From Bacillus infantis (GTDB lineage Bacteria; Bacillota; Bacilli; Bacillales; Cytobacillaceae): a stretch of DNA of 52,519 nucleotides. The translations under genes were made by a program, and so were the position numbers. Positions 44,884 through 52,435 of this stretch are shown here, in pieces. The DNA lies in the NCBI RefSeq assembly GCF_020171945.1, contig NZ_JAIVAP010000004.1:1-52519 (forward strand). The letters are read 5' to 3'. The notes below the pieces were generated by a model. That model saw only the letters and a program-made list of their open reading frames with translations. It was not told the DNA's origin and ran no database searches. Within the stretch, counting starts at the first letter, position 1. Each line of letters begins with the position of its first letter.

Positions 44884-46132
44884 ACAGCTTGAAAGGCTGC
44901 TCCGGCAGCTTCCAAAGATACAGGATGAGCGGGAACCCCAGGAGATCTACCAGAATATATCCCGAAGGATGCGGAAGCGGAAACGCACATTCTGGGTCGT
45001 TCCTGCAGCGGCAGCTGCTGCGGCTGTCCTTCTTCTCTTTATCCTGATTCCGGGCCTGACCGGACAGCAGCTGCAGGAATCTGCCGATCAGGCAGCAGAA
45101 GATAAAGGAGAGCAGGCTTCTTCAGGAGGAGAACCTTCTGAACAGAAGGAAAACAGCTATGAGACTGCCCAAAAGAGTGAAGACACCAGCGAAGGGGAGG
45201 CCGGGGTCCAAAATGATTCTGAGGCAGAGCCGTCAGAAACCGAAGTGCAGGAGGATGACGGGAAGGCGGGGCTTGCTTCTTTTGAGGAAGAAGACAGCGA
45301 CTACCGGACCGCTTTATATGAAGAAGACATACAGGGGCAGACTATTCTTACCTATGCCATTCCGGATGCAAATATCCAGACACTGGTGCCTGTAAGCGTC
45401 CTTGCTGCACCAGAGGAAGGCATAACAGAATTTGATTTATATAAAGAAACGATGGAGAAGCTCACAGAGGAAGAATGGGGCCTGGGCGAAGCATATCCGA
45501 TTCCGCAGGCAGAGCTGTTCTATGATCCTGAAACAGAAACATTGACTGCTGATATTAAAAAAGATGCAGACTTTAACGGATCTGCTAATGAAACTCTGTT
45601 TAAATCGCTATTAACTAATCATCTGGACACACTTAATGCTCAGAGAGTACTTTTAACAACTGAAGGCGAGCCAGGTGCGGTGATCAGCAACACAGGGGCT
45701 GTGGATAGCCTCACTGTTGAAGAAGATATCGGAAATCATGCCTATTATTTTTTATACACAAATCAAGGATCTGAGCCATTCATTGTGCCTGGTAAAGAAA
45801 GCTACAGCTCGGTCCAGGATGCAATCGAGGCAATGAAACTGAACAAAGAAACGCTGGGGCTGGAGCCGTCTATCCCAAGCGATATGAATATAAAAAGCGG
45901 AACAGAGTCCCCAGGCGAAGGCAGCGAGCTGACACTGACCCTGGAGGAAGGCACAAAGCTTGAGGACAATGCTGCTTCGTCCTATACCATTGAAGCTATC
46001 CTTCTGATGGCTAAAGGATTTGATTACAGTTCTGTCAAGCTGGACAATGTTGAAATTGAAAAGGTGGGAAGCTTCCAGCTGCAGGAAGGGTTGAATGTTC
46101 CGGCAGCACCGAACTGGCGGCAGCTCCCATAA
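44855..46132 (+). CDS. rsiX: Anti-sigma X factor RsiX
   Basis: A 425-residue membrane anti-sigma factor. A cytosolic segment of about 45 residues (binds SigX), one membrane span near 47-68 (WVVPAAAAAAAVLLLFILIP), an acidic low-complexity linker near 75-150, and an outside domain. The outside part has ITEFDLYKETMEKLTEEEWG and NETLFKSLLTNHLDTL, which resemble a GerMN-like fold (impression only). Longer than the roughly 370 residues of B. subtilis RsiX, the linker accounting for the surplus. Strong ribosome site AAAGGAGGG. Confidence 0.93.
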   Translation: MVKKSEWNDEQLERLLRQLPKIQDEREPQEIYQNISRRMRKRKRTFWVVPAAAAAAAVLLLFILIPGLTGQQLQESADQAAEDKGEQASSGGEPSEQKENSYETAQKSEDTSEGEAGVQNDSEAEPSETEVQEDDGKAGLASFEEEDSDYRTALYEEDIQGQTILTYAIPDANIQTLVPVSVLAAPEEGITEFDLYKETMEKLTEEEWGLGEAYPIPQAELFYDPETETLTADIKKDADFNGSANETLFKSLLTNHLDTLNAQRVLLTTEGEPGAVISNTGAVDSLTVEEDIGNHAYYFLYTNQGSEPFIVPGKESYSSVQDAIEAMKLNKETLGLEPSIPSDMNIKSGTESPGEGSELTLTLEEGTKLEDNAASSYTIEAILLMAKGFDYSSVKLDNVEIEKVGSFQLQEGLNVPAAPNWRQLP

Positions 46133-46151
46133 TTTTAAAATAAATGCGAGG

Positions 46152-46186
46152 AACAGGAATCGGCCAATAGGCTGATTCCTGTTTTT
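46152..46186 (+). terminator. Terminator after rsiX
   Basis: AACAGGAATCGGCC / GGCTGATTCCTGTT (one G-T pair) with an AATA loop and five T. Confidence 0.9.
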
Positions 46187-46285
46187 ATTTATGAAAGATA
46201 ATAAATATGATCCCGCCTTTTTGATTACTGTCTATCAGCTGCAACTGCCTTTGCACTTTCCTGAATAACCTTAATATTCTTTCTT

Positions 46286-46316
46286 GTATAAAACCTACTG
46301 CGTAAATTGCATAATA
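46286..46316 (+). promoter_or_regulatory. Sigma G promoter upstream of the M23/LysM gene
   Basis: GTATAA (46286-46291) and CATAATA (46310-46316) with an 18-base spacer match the sigma G consensus (GYATRA, CATnMTA) at every position. The 5' leader would be about 115 bases and carries a CCCGG/CGGG hairpin near 46337. The 306 bases from rsiX to this gene hold the rsiX terminator and this leader only. Confidence 0.6.
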
Positions 46317-46438
46317 ATGGCTGTGTTTTCTCCCGGCAAATCGAGCGGGAATACTAAGGTTTCCAGACATGGAAGTTCTATTATGGGACATGCTGTCATA
46401 CGGTGGAAAAGTAAAGCTGAAATGGCAAGGAGGATAAT

Positions 46439-47368
46439 ATGAGAGATTATATAAGAAGATTTTTAATAGCATGGCTTGTGCTGTTATTCATTAGCCTGCT
46501 GTTCATCGGCGGCAAGCAGCCGCAGGCTTCAGCACTGCATGATGAAGTGTTTGCTTCAAATTGGCAGTGGCCGGCGGATGGTGTCCTGTCTGACTGCTTT
46601 GGCACCCGGAATGGCGCACACAAAGGAATTGATATCGCCTCAGATCCCGGTACACCGGTTTATGCAGCAGAGGAGGGGAGCGTTACCAGATCCTATTATT
46701 CTGATTCCTATGGGAATGTCATATTTATTAAGCATCCAAACGGCACAGAGACTGTTTATGCCCACCTTCAGGAGAGAAAGGCAGCAGAAGGGGAAAAGGT
46801 GCTGCAGGGCCAGACGATCGGCACCATGGGCAATACAGGGGATTCCTCGGGTGTCCATCTTCATTTTGAAGTACATATATCAGAATGGACATACGATAAG
46901 CAGAACGCTGTCGATCCATTTCTTGCCCTAGGAGAGACAGAAATTGGGTCTGCGGTCAGTTCAGTGCAGCCTGCAGAAGGCTTCAGAATCATAGAAGCGG
47001 CTGGCCAGCTGCTCACAGATGATAATGGACAGCCCCTCACCGCTTCAGGCAGAAAAGATGAGAGTGCCGGGAGCAAAATGCAAAGCGGTACAGCTGCCAG
47101 TAAAACGATGGAAACTTCCGATCATAAGCCTCCAGCTGTGCCTGCTGCCGAGGCCCGCGAGCAAAGGCTGAGACTGCGGCAGCTGATGATGGCGTCAAGC
47201 AGCCATGAAAAGAGCAAAGAAGCAGCAGAGCCAGTCTATGAAGTGAAAACCGGAGATACACTGTTTGCTATAGCAGCCAAGTTGGGCACGACAGTATCAC
47301 AGCTTAAAAAAGCAAACAGTCTGGCAGATGACATCATTCATCCCGGAGAGATTCTTTCTGCCAGATAA
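46439..47368 (+). CDS. M23 (LytM) peptidase with C-terminal LysM domain
   Basis: A 309-residue exported peptidoglycan endopeptidase. N-terminal signal anchor (6-24). The M23 zinc site is complete: His61 and Asp65 in GAHKGIDIASD, His140 and His142 in VHLHFEV. A linker rich in Ser, Ala and Lys (200-262) leads to one LysM domain (about 266-308, YEVKTGDTLFAIAAKLG). AAGGAGGATA precedes the ATG. A perfect sigma G-like promoter upstream suggests expression in the forespore. Not the sporulation protein SpoIIQ: the length and LysM end differ. The name is not recognised. Confidence 0.9.
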   Translation: MRDYIRRFLIAWLVLLFISLLFIGGKQPQASALHDEVFASNWQWPADGVLSDCFGTRNGAHKGIDIASDPGTPVYAAEEGSVTRSYYSDSYGNVIFIKHPNGTETVYAHLQERKAAEGEKVLQGQTIGTMGNTGDSSGVHLHFEVHISEWTYDKQNAVDPFLALGETEIGSAVSSVQPAEGFRIIEAAGQLLTDDNGQPLTASGRKDESAGSKMQSGTAASKTMETSDHKPPAVPAAEAREQRLRLRQLMMASSSHEKSKEAAEPVYEVKTGDTLFAIAAKLGTTVSQLKKANSLADDIIHPGEILSAR

Positions 47369-47381
47369 TTCACAGAATAGA

Positions 47382-47410
47382 TTGAAGCCAGTCCTCTCCC
47401 GAAGTATAAT
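47382..47410 (+). promoter_or_regulatory. Sigma A promoter of hisJ
   Basis: TTGAAG and TATAAT with a 17-base spacer, 25 bases before the start codon. Confidence 0.8.
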
Positions 47411-47434
47411 GAATAAAATTGGGGAGGGGATAAA

Positions 47435-48247
47435 TTGCTTACCGATTACCATAATCATCTCGAAAAAGGGACTTTGACGCTTGATTATTTAAAACAATTT
47501 ACAGACAGGGCCGAGGAAAAAGGAATTGCCCATTTCGGCATCTCAGAGCACGCCTATCATTTTTATCAGACTGCGGATATATTGAGGAATCCCTGGGTAG
47601 ATGAAAGGCGCTATTATGATATGAATGATTATACAGCTCTTTTCAGGCAGGCCTGGAACAGCGGCATTGATGTAAAGATGTCGATCGAAATGGACTATAC
47701 CCCGGGAAAGCACGAAGAAATGCGGCGGTTTATCACAAACTATGATTTTGATTACATAATTGGTTCTATCCATTGGATCGGGGATTTTGGGATTGATTTA
47801 TCCGAATTCAGGCATGAATGGGACAAAAGGGATCTGTATGAAGTGTACAGAGCCTATTTTGACCAGGTGGTTACCCTTGCCCAGTCCAATCTTTTCGATA
47901 TCATCGGCCATATTGATTTAGTAAAAATATTTAAATATGTACCGCAGGATGAAGAATTCCTGCTGGAGCAGTATGAGAGGGCAGCAAATGCCCTGGCTGA
48001 ATCAAAAACCTGTGTCGAAATAAGTACAGCCGGCCTGAGGAAGCCTGTAGGAGAGCTCTACCCGGACCCAAGGCTCTTAAGGAAATGCTATGAAAAAAAC
48101 ATCCCGATTGTCCTATCATCCGATGCCCACTTTCCGAAGGATGTAGGCGCTGATTTTGACCAGGCGCTCCTGATGGCAAGAGAAGCAGGATATGAGAAAA
48201 TCATGACATTTTCCAAGGGAGAAAGGGTGGAGCATCCAATCGGCTGA
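47435..48247 (+). CDS. hisJ: Histidinol-phosphatase, PHP family (HisJ type)
   Basis: A 270-residue PHP-domain phosphatase of histidine synthesis. DYHNHLEKG near residues 4-12 and ISEHAYH near 38 begin the metal site; GSIHWIGD, GHIDLVK and SSDAHFP complete it. Length is that of B. subtilis HisJ (about 268). The start is TTG with GGAGGGG upstream. It stands alone; no his operon nearby. Another PHP phosphoesterase function cannot be excluded. Confidence 0.88.
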   Translation: MLTDYHNHLEKGTLTLDYLKQFTDRAEEKGIAHFGISEHAYHFYQTADILRNPWVDERRYYDMNDYTALFRQAWNSGIDVKMSIEMDYTPGKHEEMRRFITNYDFDYIIGSIHWIGDFGIDLSEFRHEWDKRDLYEVYRAYFDQVVTLAQSNLFDIIGHIDLVKIFKYVPQDEEFLLEQYERAANALAESKTCVEISTAGLRKPVGELYPDPRLLRKCYEKNIPIVLSSDAHFPKDVGADFDQALLMAREAGYEKIMTFSKGERVEHPIG

Positions 48248-48298
48248 AGCACAAAAAGAAGAAGATGGCGGGTCTGCCATCTTCTTCTTTTTGTGCTT
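48247..48298. terminator. Bidirectional terminator, hisJ / serA
   Basis: A perfect 23-bp inverted repeat, from AAGCACAAAAAGAAG at 48247 to 48269 and its complement at 48276-48298, with a GGGTCT loop. It lies between the 3' ends of converging genes. Confidence 0.92.
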
Positions 48299-49873
48299 CT
48301 ATAATGATATATTCCTGATGGAGACAATATCTTCCTGGCCTTCAAGCAATTCGAACGAGCTTCTGCCCAGAGGTTTATCAAATGATAAGACCATGATGGC
48401 TTCGCCGCCAGCCTCTTTCCGCCCAACCTGCATGGTGGCGATATTGATGGAATGGTCTCCCAGCACCTTTCCTACCCGCCCGATTACCCCTGGGCGGTCC
48501 ATATGCTGGATATAGAGAAGTTCTCCCTCAGGAAGGAAATCAATATTGAACCCATTCAGGAATACGATGCGCGGACCGTAATTTTCAATGAATGTCCCCC
48601 TGACAATAAATTCGCTATGATCATTTCTCGCTGCAACGGATATGCAGTTCGCATAGCCGAAGCCTGACACTGATATCTTTTCGCCGATTGTAATGCCTCG
48701 TTCTTTGGCAGTTAAAAGGGCGTTCACTTCATTTACATGAATATCAATGCGGTTTTTGAAAAAACCGGATAATAATGCTTTGGTCAGATATGAGGTTTCC
48801 AGCTCTGTGACAGTCCCGGAATAGGTAATGGAAATCTCCTGTATCCCTTCGGTCACGCACTGTGAAAGTATAAGGCCGATTTGCTTGGAAAGCTGGTGAA
48901 AAGGCTGTATTTTTTCATAGATTTCCTTCGACATCGCCGGCAGATTGATGCTATTGGAGACAGGCTTATCTTCCAGAAAAAGCCGGACTTCCTCGGCTAC
49001 CTGTGTTGCCACATTCAGCTGTGCTTCTTTTGTTGAAGCGCCGAGGTGAGGGGTTACAATTACATTGTCAAACCCAAGGAGCGGATTATCAAAAGGAGGT
49101 TCCTCCTCAAAAACATCAAGGGCCGCACCTGCAATATGCCCGTTCCTGATATATTCTGCAAGATCCAGTTCATTGATGATTCCGCCTCGGGCACAATTAA
49201 GGAAATAGACGCCTGTTTTAGTCATTTCTATCCTTTTGGCATCAATCAGGCCTTTTGTCTGAGGGGTAAGTGGAGTATGGACAGTGATGATATCCGCTTT
49301 TTTAAGCACTTCCTCAAGAGGAAGGCTTTCCACGGCAAGCTTGGCAGCTCTTTCTTTCGTCAAGAAAGGATCATAAACAGAAATGGACATACCAAAAGCC
49401 TTGGCGCGCTTAGCAAGTTCAGAACCGATCCTGCCCATGCCGACAATGCCCAGCGTCTTTCCGAAAAGCTCATTCCCGATAAAGGCATTTCTGTTCCATT
49501 CCAGATTTTTGACGGTCCGGTGGGCCTGTGGAATATTTCTCATCAATGAAGCCATCATAGCAAAAGTATGCTCTGCAGTAGAAATGGTGTTGCCGTCAGG
49601 GGCATTGACCACCACTATCCCTCTTTTAGTGGCCGCAGCGACATCAATGTTGTCGACTCCGACACCGGCTCTTGCAATAATTTGGAGCCTTGGCATTTTA
49701 TCAAGCAGCTCGCTGTCCACTATTGTGGCGCTCCTCACCAAAAGGGCATCTATATTTTCCAGATCTGCTTCAGGGTCATCCGTCTTTTTTTGTATCAGCC
49801 GGGCGTTTTCCATCTCTGTAAGAGGGAGCAATCCTGCTCCGCTGATTGAATCTGCGACAAGAATTTGAAACAT
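48299..49873 (-). CDS. serA: D-3-phosphoglycerate dehydrogenase
   Basis: A 524-residue NAD-dependent enzyme starting serine synthesis. Nucleotide-binding GIVGMGRIGSELA near residues 143-155, substrate motifs NAPDGNTIS and CARGGIINE, catalytic His in TPHLGAST, then the intervening domain and a C-terminal ACT domain (HMDRPGVIGRVGKVLGDHSINIATMQ) that senses serine. The start at ATG 49873 (MFQILVAD) matches the remembered B. subtilis start; a TTG at 49879 is nearer to AGGTGG and is a real alternative. Confidence 0.95.
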   Translation of the reverse strand: MFQILVADSISGAGLLPLTEMENARLIQKKTDDPEADLENIDALLVRSATIVDSELLDKMPRLQIIARAGVGVDNIDVAAATKRGIVVVNAPDGNTISTAEHTFAMMASLMRNIPQAHRTVKNLEWNRNAFIGNELFGKTLGIVGMGRIGSELAKRAKAFGMSISVYDPFLTKERAAKLAVESLPLEEVLKKADIITVHTPLTPQTKGLIDAKRIEMTKTGVYFLNCARGGIINELDLAEYIRNGHIAGAALDVFEEEPPFDNPLLGFDNVIVTPHLGASTKEAQLNVATQVAEEVRLFLEDKPVSNSINLPAMSKEIYEKIQPFHQLSKQIGLILSQCVTEGIQEISITYSGTVTELETSYLTKALLSGFFKNRIDIHVNEVNALLTAKERGITIGEKISVSGFGYANCISVAARNDHSEFIVRGTFIENYGPRIVFLNGFNIDFLPEGELLYIQHMDRPGVIGRVGKVLGDHSINIATMQVGRKEAGGEAIMVLSFDKPLGRSSFELLEGQEDIVSIRNISL

Positions 49874-49911
49874 AGCCAATCAATCCACCTGCTTTATATA
49901 ATTTTCTGATA

Positions 49912-49940
49912 ATTTTACAAGACGAACAATTTTCTGTCAA
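49912..49940 (-). promoter_or_regulatory. Sigma A promoter of serA
   Basis: On the minus strand TTGACA (49940-49935) and TAAAAT (49917-49912) with a 17-base spacer. Confidence 0.85.
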
Positions 49941-49964
49941 TGAGGCAAAACGTTCTTGTTTAGA

Positions 49965-49978
49965 TGTAAACGCTTTAA
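49965..49978 (+). promoter_or_regulatory. Possible cre site upstream of serA
   Basis: TGTAAACGCTTTAA fits the CcpA consensus with one mismatch (A for C at position 13). It lies 25 bases upstream of the serA -35, a place where CcpA would more likely activate than block. Confidence 0.4.
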
Positions 49979-50023
49979 TTTATAAGAAGTTTTCAGGTTT
50001 GAGGTATGCTTTTTAATGCTATG

Positions 50024-50051
50024 AGAAAATGCCAGGGAAAACCCTGGCATT
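50024..50051 (-). terminator. Terminator of the NSS transporter gene
   Basis: AATGCCAGGG / CCCTGGCATT with an AAAA loop, followed on the minus strand by TTTTCTC. Confidence 0.85.
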
Positions 50052-50055
50052 CTTC

Positions 50056-51393
50056 TTAAAACTTTATAATTCCTGTACCGTTCAGGAAGACAATGATTAT
50101 GGCTGCAGGAACGGCGTACTTAAGCAGAAGCAGCCAGAGAGCAAACAGCCTTCGGGCCATGCCGGATCCGGCCTGCAATTCATTGACCAGTGTATTCCTG
50201 TCCATACGCCAGGGAACAAAAAGGGTAATGAATAAGGCACCTAGAGGCAGGAGGATATTCGAGACAAGATAGTCGGCTAAATCAAAGAAGGTTTTGCCGA
50301 AGATCAGGATGTCATTCCATACGCCAAAAGAAAGGGCGGAAGGGATGCCGGCTGCAAAAATAAGCAGGCCGAACAGGAAGCTTGCCTTTGTTCTGCCAGC
50401 CTTTTTGCCAGCAGCCGCTACATTGATTTCCAGCATGGAAATAGCTGAAGTCAAAGCAGCAAAAAAGAACAGCAGCAGGAAGAGAATGAAAAAGAGCTCC
50501 CCAAATGCAATTTTGCTGAAAATGGCCGGAAGTACGATGAACAGAAGGCCCGGGCCTTCTTCTGGCTCCAAGCCGAAAGAGAAAATGGCAGGGAAAATCG
50601 CCAGTCCTGCGAGAAGCGCGATAAGCAGCGTCAGCCCTGTGATTGAAAAAGCGGCTTTCGTAATATTTTCCTTCTTGGATAAATAGGAACTGTATGTCAC
50701 CATTACGGATACGCCTACAGACAGCGAGAAAAAGGACTGCCCCAAGGCATATAAAAACACATCAGGTGTCATCTTGCCAAAGTCTGGCTGCAAAAAGAAT
50801 TTGACCCCTTCAATGGCGTGATCAAAACTCAATGACCTTGCAATCAATGCCAGAAACATGATGAATAATGCCGGCATAAAATATTTGTTGACCTTTTCAA
50901 GGCCGCCCTGCACGCCCCTGCTGACAATCAGGACCGAAAGCAGGATAAAAATAAGTTGGGCACCTGCAGCAAGCAGCGGGCTGGAAATGGCTCCGCCAAA
51001 GACTTCTTCAAAGTTCAGCCCCTCGGACCACAGTTTGCCGGATATGGCATACCACAGATAAATAAGGATCCACCCGCCAATGACACTATAAAAAGATAAG
51101 AGCAGGAAGCAGGCGGCAACGCCCATTCTGCCGACCCATGGCCATAGTGAACCTGGAGCGATTGCTTTATAGGCAGCAACGGCCTCCTTTTGGGTGCTTC
51201 TGCCGATTACGAACTCGGCCAGCAGGATGGGCAGGCCAATGAATAAAGTGAACAGAATAAAAACAAGGAAAAATGCGCCCCCTCCGCCGATCCCTGTCAT
51301 ATACGGGAACTTCCAGATGGCACCAAGCCCGATTGCAGAGCCGGCGGCAGATAGGATAAACCCGATTTTTGTCCCCCATTTTTGTTTTTCCAT
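50056..51393 (-). CDS. Sodium-dependent transporter, NSS (SNF) family
   Basis: A 445-residue membrane protein with about 11-12 spans, of the neurotransmitter:sodium symporter family (LeuT fold; YhdH/YocR type). The first span carries GSAIGLGAIWKFPYM; the family pattern is GLGNxWRFPY, so the Asn that binds sodium in LeuT is Ala here. AGGAGAG precedes the ATG. A T-box leader 280 bases upstream links expression to an uncharged tRNA, so the substrate should be an amino acid. Which one is not settled. Confidence 0.92.
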   Translation of the reverse strand: MEKQKWGTKIGFILSAAGSAIGLGAIWKFPYMTGIGGGGAFFLVFILFTLFIGLPILLAEFVIGRSTQKEAVAAYKAIAPGSLWPWVGRMGVAACFLLLSFYSVIGGWILIYLWYAISGKLWSEGLNFEEVFGGAISSPLLAAGAQLIFILLSVLIVSRGVQGGLEKVNKYFMPALFIMFLALIARSLSFDHAIEGVKFFLQPDFGKMTPDVFLYALGQSFFSLSVGVSVMVTYSSYLSKKENITKAAFSITGLTLLIALLAGLAIFPAIFSFGLEPEEGPGLLFIVLPAIFSKIAFGELFFILFLLLFFFAALTSAISMLEINVAAAGKKAGRTKASFLFGLLIFAAGIPSALSFGVWNDILIFGKTFFDLADYLVSNILLPLGALFITLFVPWRMDRNTLVNELQAGSGMARRLFALWLLLLKYAVPAAIIIVFLNGTGIIKF

Positions 51394-51445
51394 AGTATCA
51401 CTCTCCTAAAGACATTATTTCAGCGGGCATTGAAAGAACAGAGCA

Positions 51446-51600
51446 GTGCAAGCGCCTTGAACACTTAAGGAACCCAGGCTAAGAATGCCACGGCCTGTGG
51501 CAGCGTCTGCATGACCAGCTTCCTGAAGCCTCAAGCCGAGCCTTCCGGAAAGGCGTTATTTGCCTTTTTGGGAGGTTTGGATTTGGCCCCGGCGCAGCTG
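51446..51600 (+). repeat. Structured dispersed repeat, copy B
   Basis: Begins GTGCAAGCGCCTTGA and shares the GGCTAAGAATGCCACGG / GTGGC hairpin and GGAAAGGC-N7-GCCTTTTT arm with copy A. GCGCC at 51452 can pair with GGCGC at 51591. It lies inside the leader of the transporter gene, between the T-box terminators and the start codon, but in the opposite orientation to that message. 51601-51674 shows nothing else. Confidence 0.7.
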
Positions 51601-51674
51601 CAGGGCGTTGATCAAGAATTGAATTGATAAGATAAGTATCCACAAGACTTACAATTTATAAATTCCTAAGCGAC

Positions 51675-51760
51675 AAATAAAAATCCCTGCATGAACTTCA
51701 TGCAGGGACGAAAAGAAATTCGCGGTACCACCCTCATTGTGAAGAAAATTCCAGGCACAG
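51675..51760 (-). promoter_or_regulatory. Second T-box antiterminator/terminator module
   Basis: On the minus strand GGGTGGTACCGCG occurs again (51733-51721) with its own pairing GCGAA/TTCGT and GGG/CCC, then a terminator CCCTGCATGAA / TTCATGCAGGG followed by TTTTTATTT. No Stem I precedes it. It looks like a copy of the 3' half of the T-box leader at 51761-51975 (shared ATTTTC.TCACAA before and TCGTCCCTGC after the T-box). Confidence 0.88.
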
Positions 51761-51975
51761 AAAATAAAAAACGCCCCTGCTTAACAGCAGGGACGATTAT
51801 ATCGCGGTACCACCCATTTTTGTGAAAATATCTTCACCACTTAATTTGATAACGGTATACACTACCGTTTTCCGCTTTCTTTTCCAAGAGTTCACGGAAA
51901 ATGCTCCAAGGGGAACTTCATGCAATTTCTTTGTACCGGTTTTCACCTGCCACCGGCTCTCTACAACAGGGAGAA
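51761..51975 (-). promoter_or_regulatory. T-box leader of the NSS transporter
   Basis: Read on the minus strand. Stem I region has AGAGAGCCGGTGGCAGGTG, CCTTGGAGC and TGAACTCTTGG; the T-box GGGTGGTACCGCG is at 51815-51803; the antiterminator pairs GCGAT with ATCGT and GGG with CCC; the terminator is GTCCCTGC / GCAGGGGC followed by TTTTTTATTTT. TATAGT at 51988-51983 may be the -10. T-box RNAs bind an uncharged tRNA, which prevents termination. The specifier codon is not fixed: the likely loop holds overlapping CUC, UCU and CUU. Confidence 0.92.
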
Positions 51976-52058
51976 ATACATTACTATACCTTTTCAATGC
52001 CCAATATTTTTTTACAATACTATCACAGGTTAGGAGAAATAAAAAGTGTTTTTTTAAA

Positions 52059-52179
52059 GAAATGCGGAAAAGCCTTGTTCAGCCCCGACAAGCATAAGCC
52101 AATCAGGCCGGAAGGTTGTTCTTTAACCTTTTGGCCTGATTGGCTTATGACTCGAGGGGCTAGGCTTTGGAGCTGGACA
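52059..52179 (+). repeat. Structured dispersed repeat, copy C (short form)
   Basis: Closing pair AAAGCCT (52069) / AGGCTTT (52162), where copy A has AGCGCCT / AGGCGCT: base changes on both sides keep the pairing. A perfect 17-bp arm CATAAGCCAATCAGGCC (52093) with its complement at 52133-52149 encloses AAGGTT/AACCTT. The GCAGAC-type hairpin module of copies A, B and D is missing. Confidence 0.8.
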
Positions 52180-52180
52180 A

Positions 52181-52356
52181 AGAAATGCGGAAAAGCCTTG
52201 TTCACTGAAGGAACGCAGACTAAGAACGCCACGTCCTGTGGCAACGTGTGCATGACCTACATCCTGTGGGCCCTAAGCCAATCAGGACGGAAGGTTGTTC
52301 TTTAACCTTTTGGCCTGGATGGCTTATGACTCGAGGGGCCAGGGTTTGGAGCTGGA
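52181..52356 (+). repeat. Structured dispersed repeat, copy D
   Basis: Follows copy C directly and starts the same (AGAAATGCGGAAAAGCCTT). It contains the GAACGCAGACTAAGAACGCC module with GCCAC/GTGGC and ends ACTCGAGGGGCC, then GGAGCTGGAT. The 17-bp arm of copy C is present but imperfect. 52357-52435 shows no feature. Confidence 0.8.
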
Positions 52357-52435
52357 TAATTAGAAGAGCGCTTTCCAGCTGCGCATGATTAAAGCGAGAG
52401 AGAGGCTGATTCATATTTCCCAAGATTCAAATGGG

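Noticed and set aside
46187-46438. c-di-AMP (ydaO-type) riboswitch before the M23/LysM gene
   Set aside because: Such riboswitches are common before wall hydrolases, but the conserved motifs are not present; a sigma G promoter lies in the interval instead.
46185-46472. 95-residue minus-strand frame upstream of the M23 gene
   Set aside because: No ribosome site, odd composition, and it overlaps the leader and terminator of real genes.
51901-52305. Open frame across the T-box and repeat copies
   Set aside because: Hairpins and repeat sequence explain the region; there is no ribosome site and the frame is broken between similar copies.
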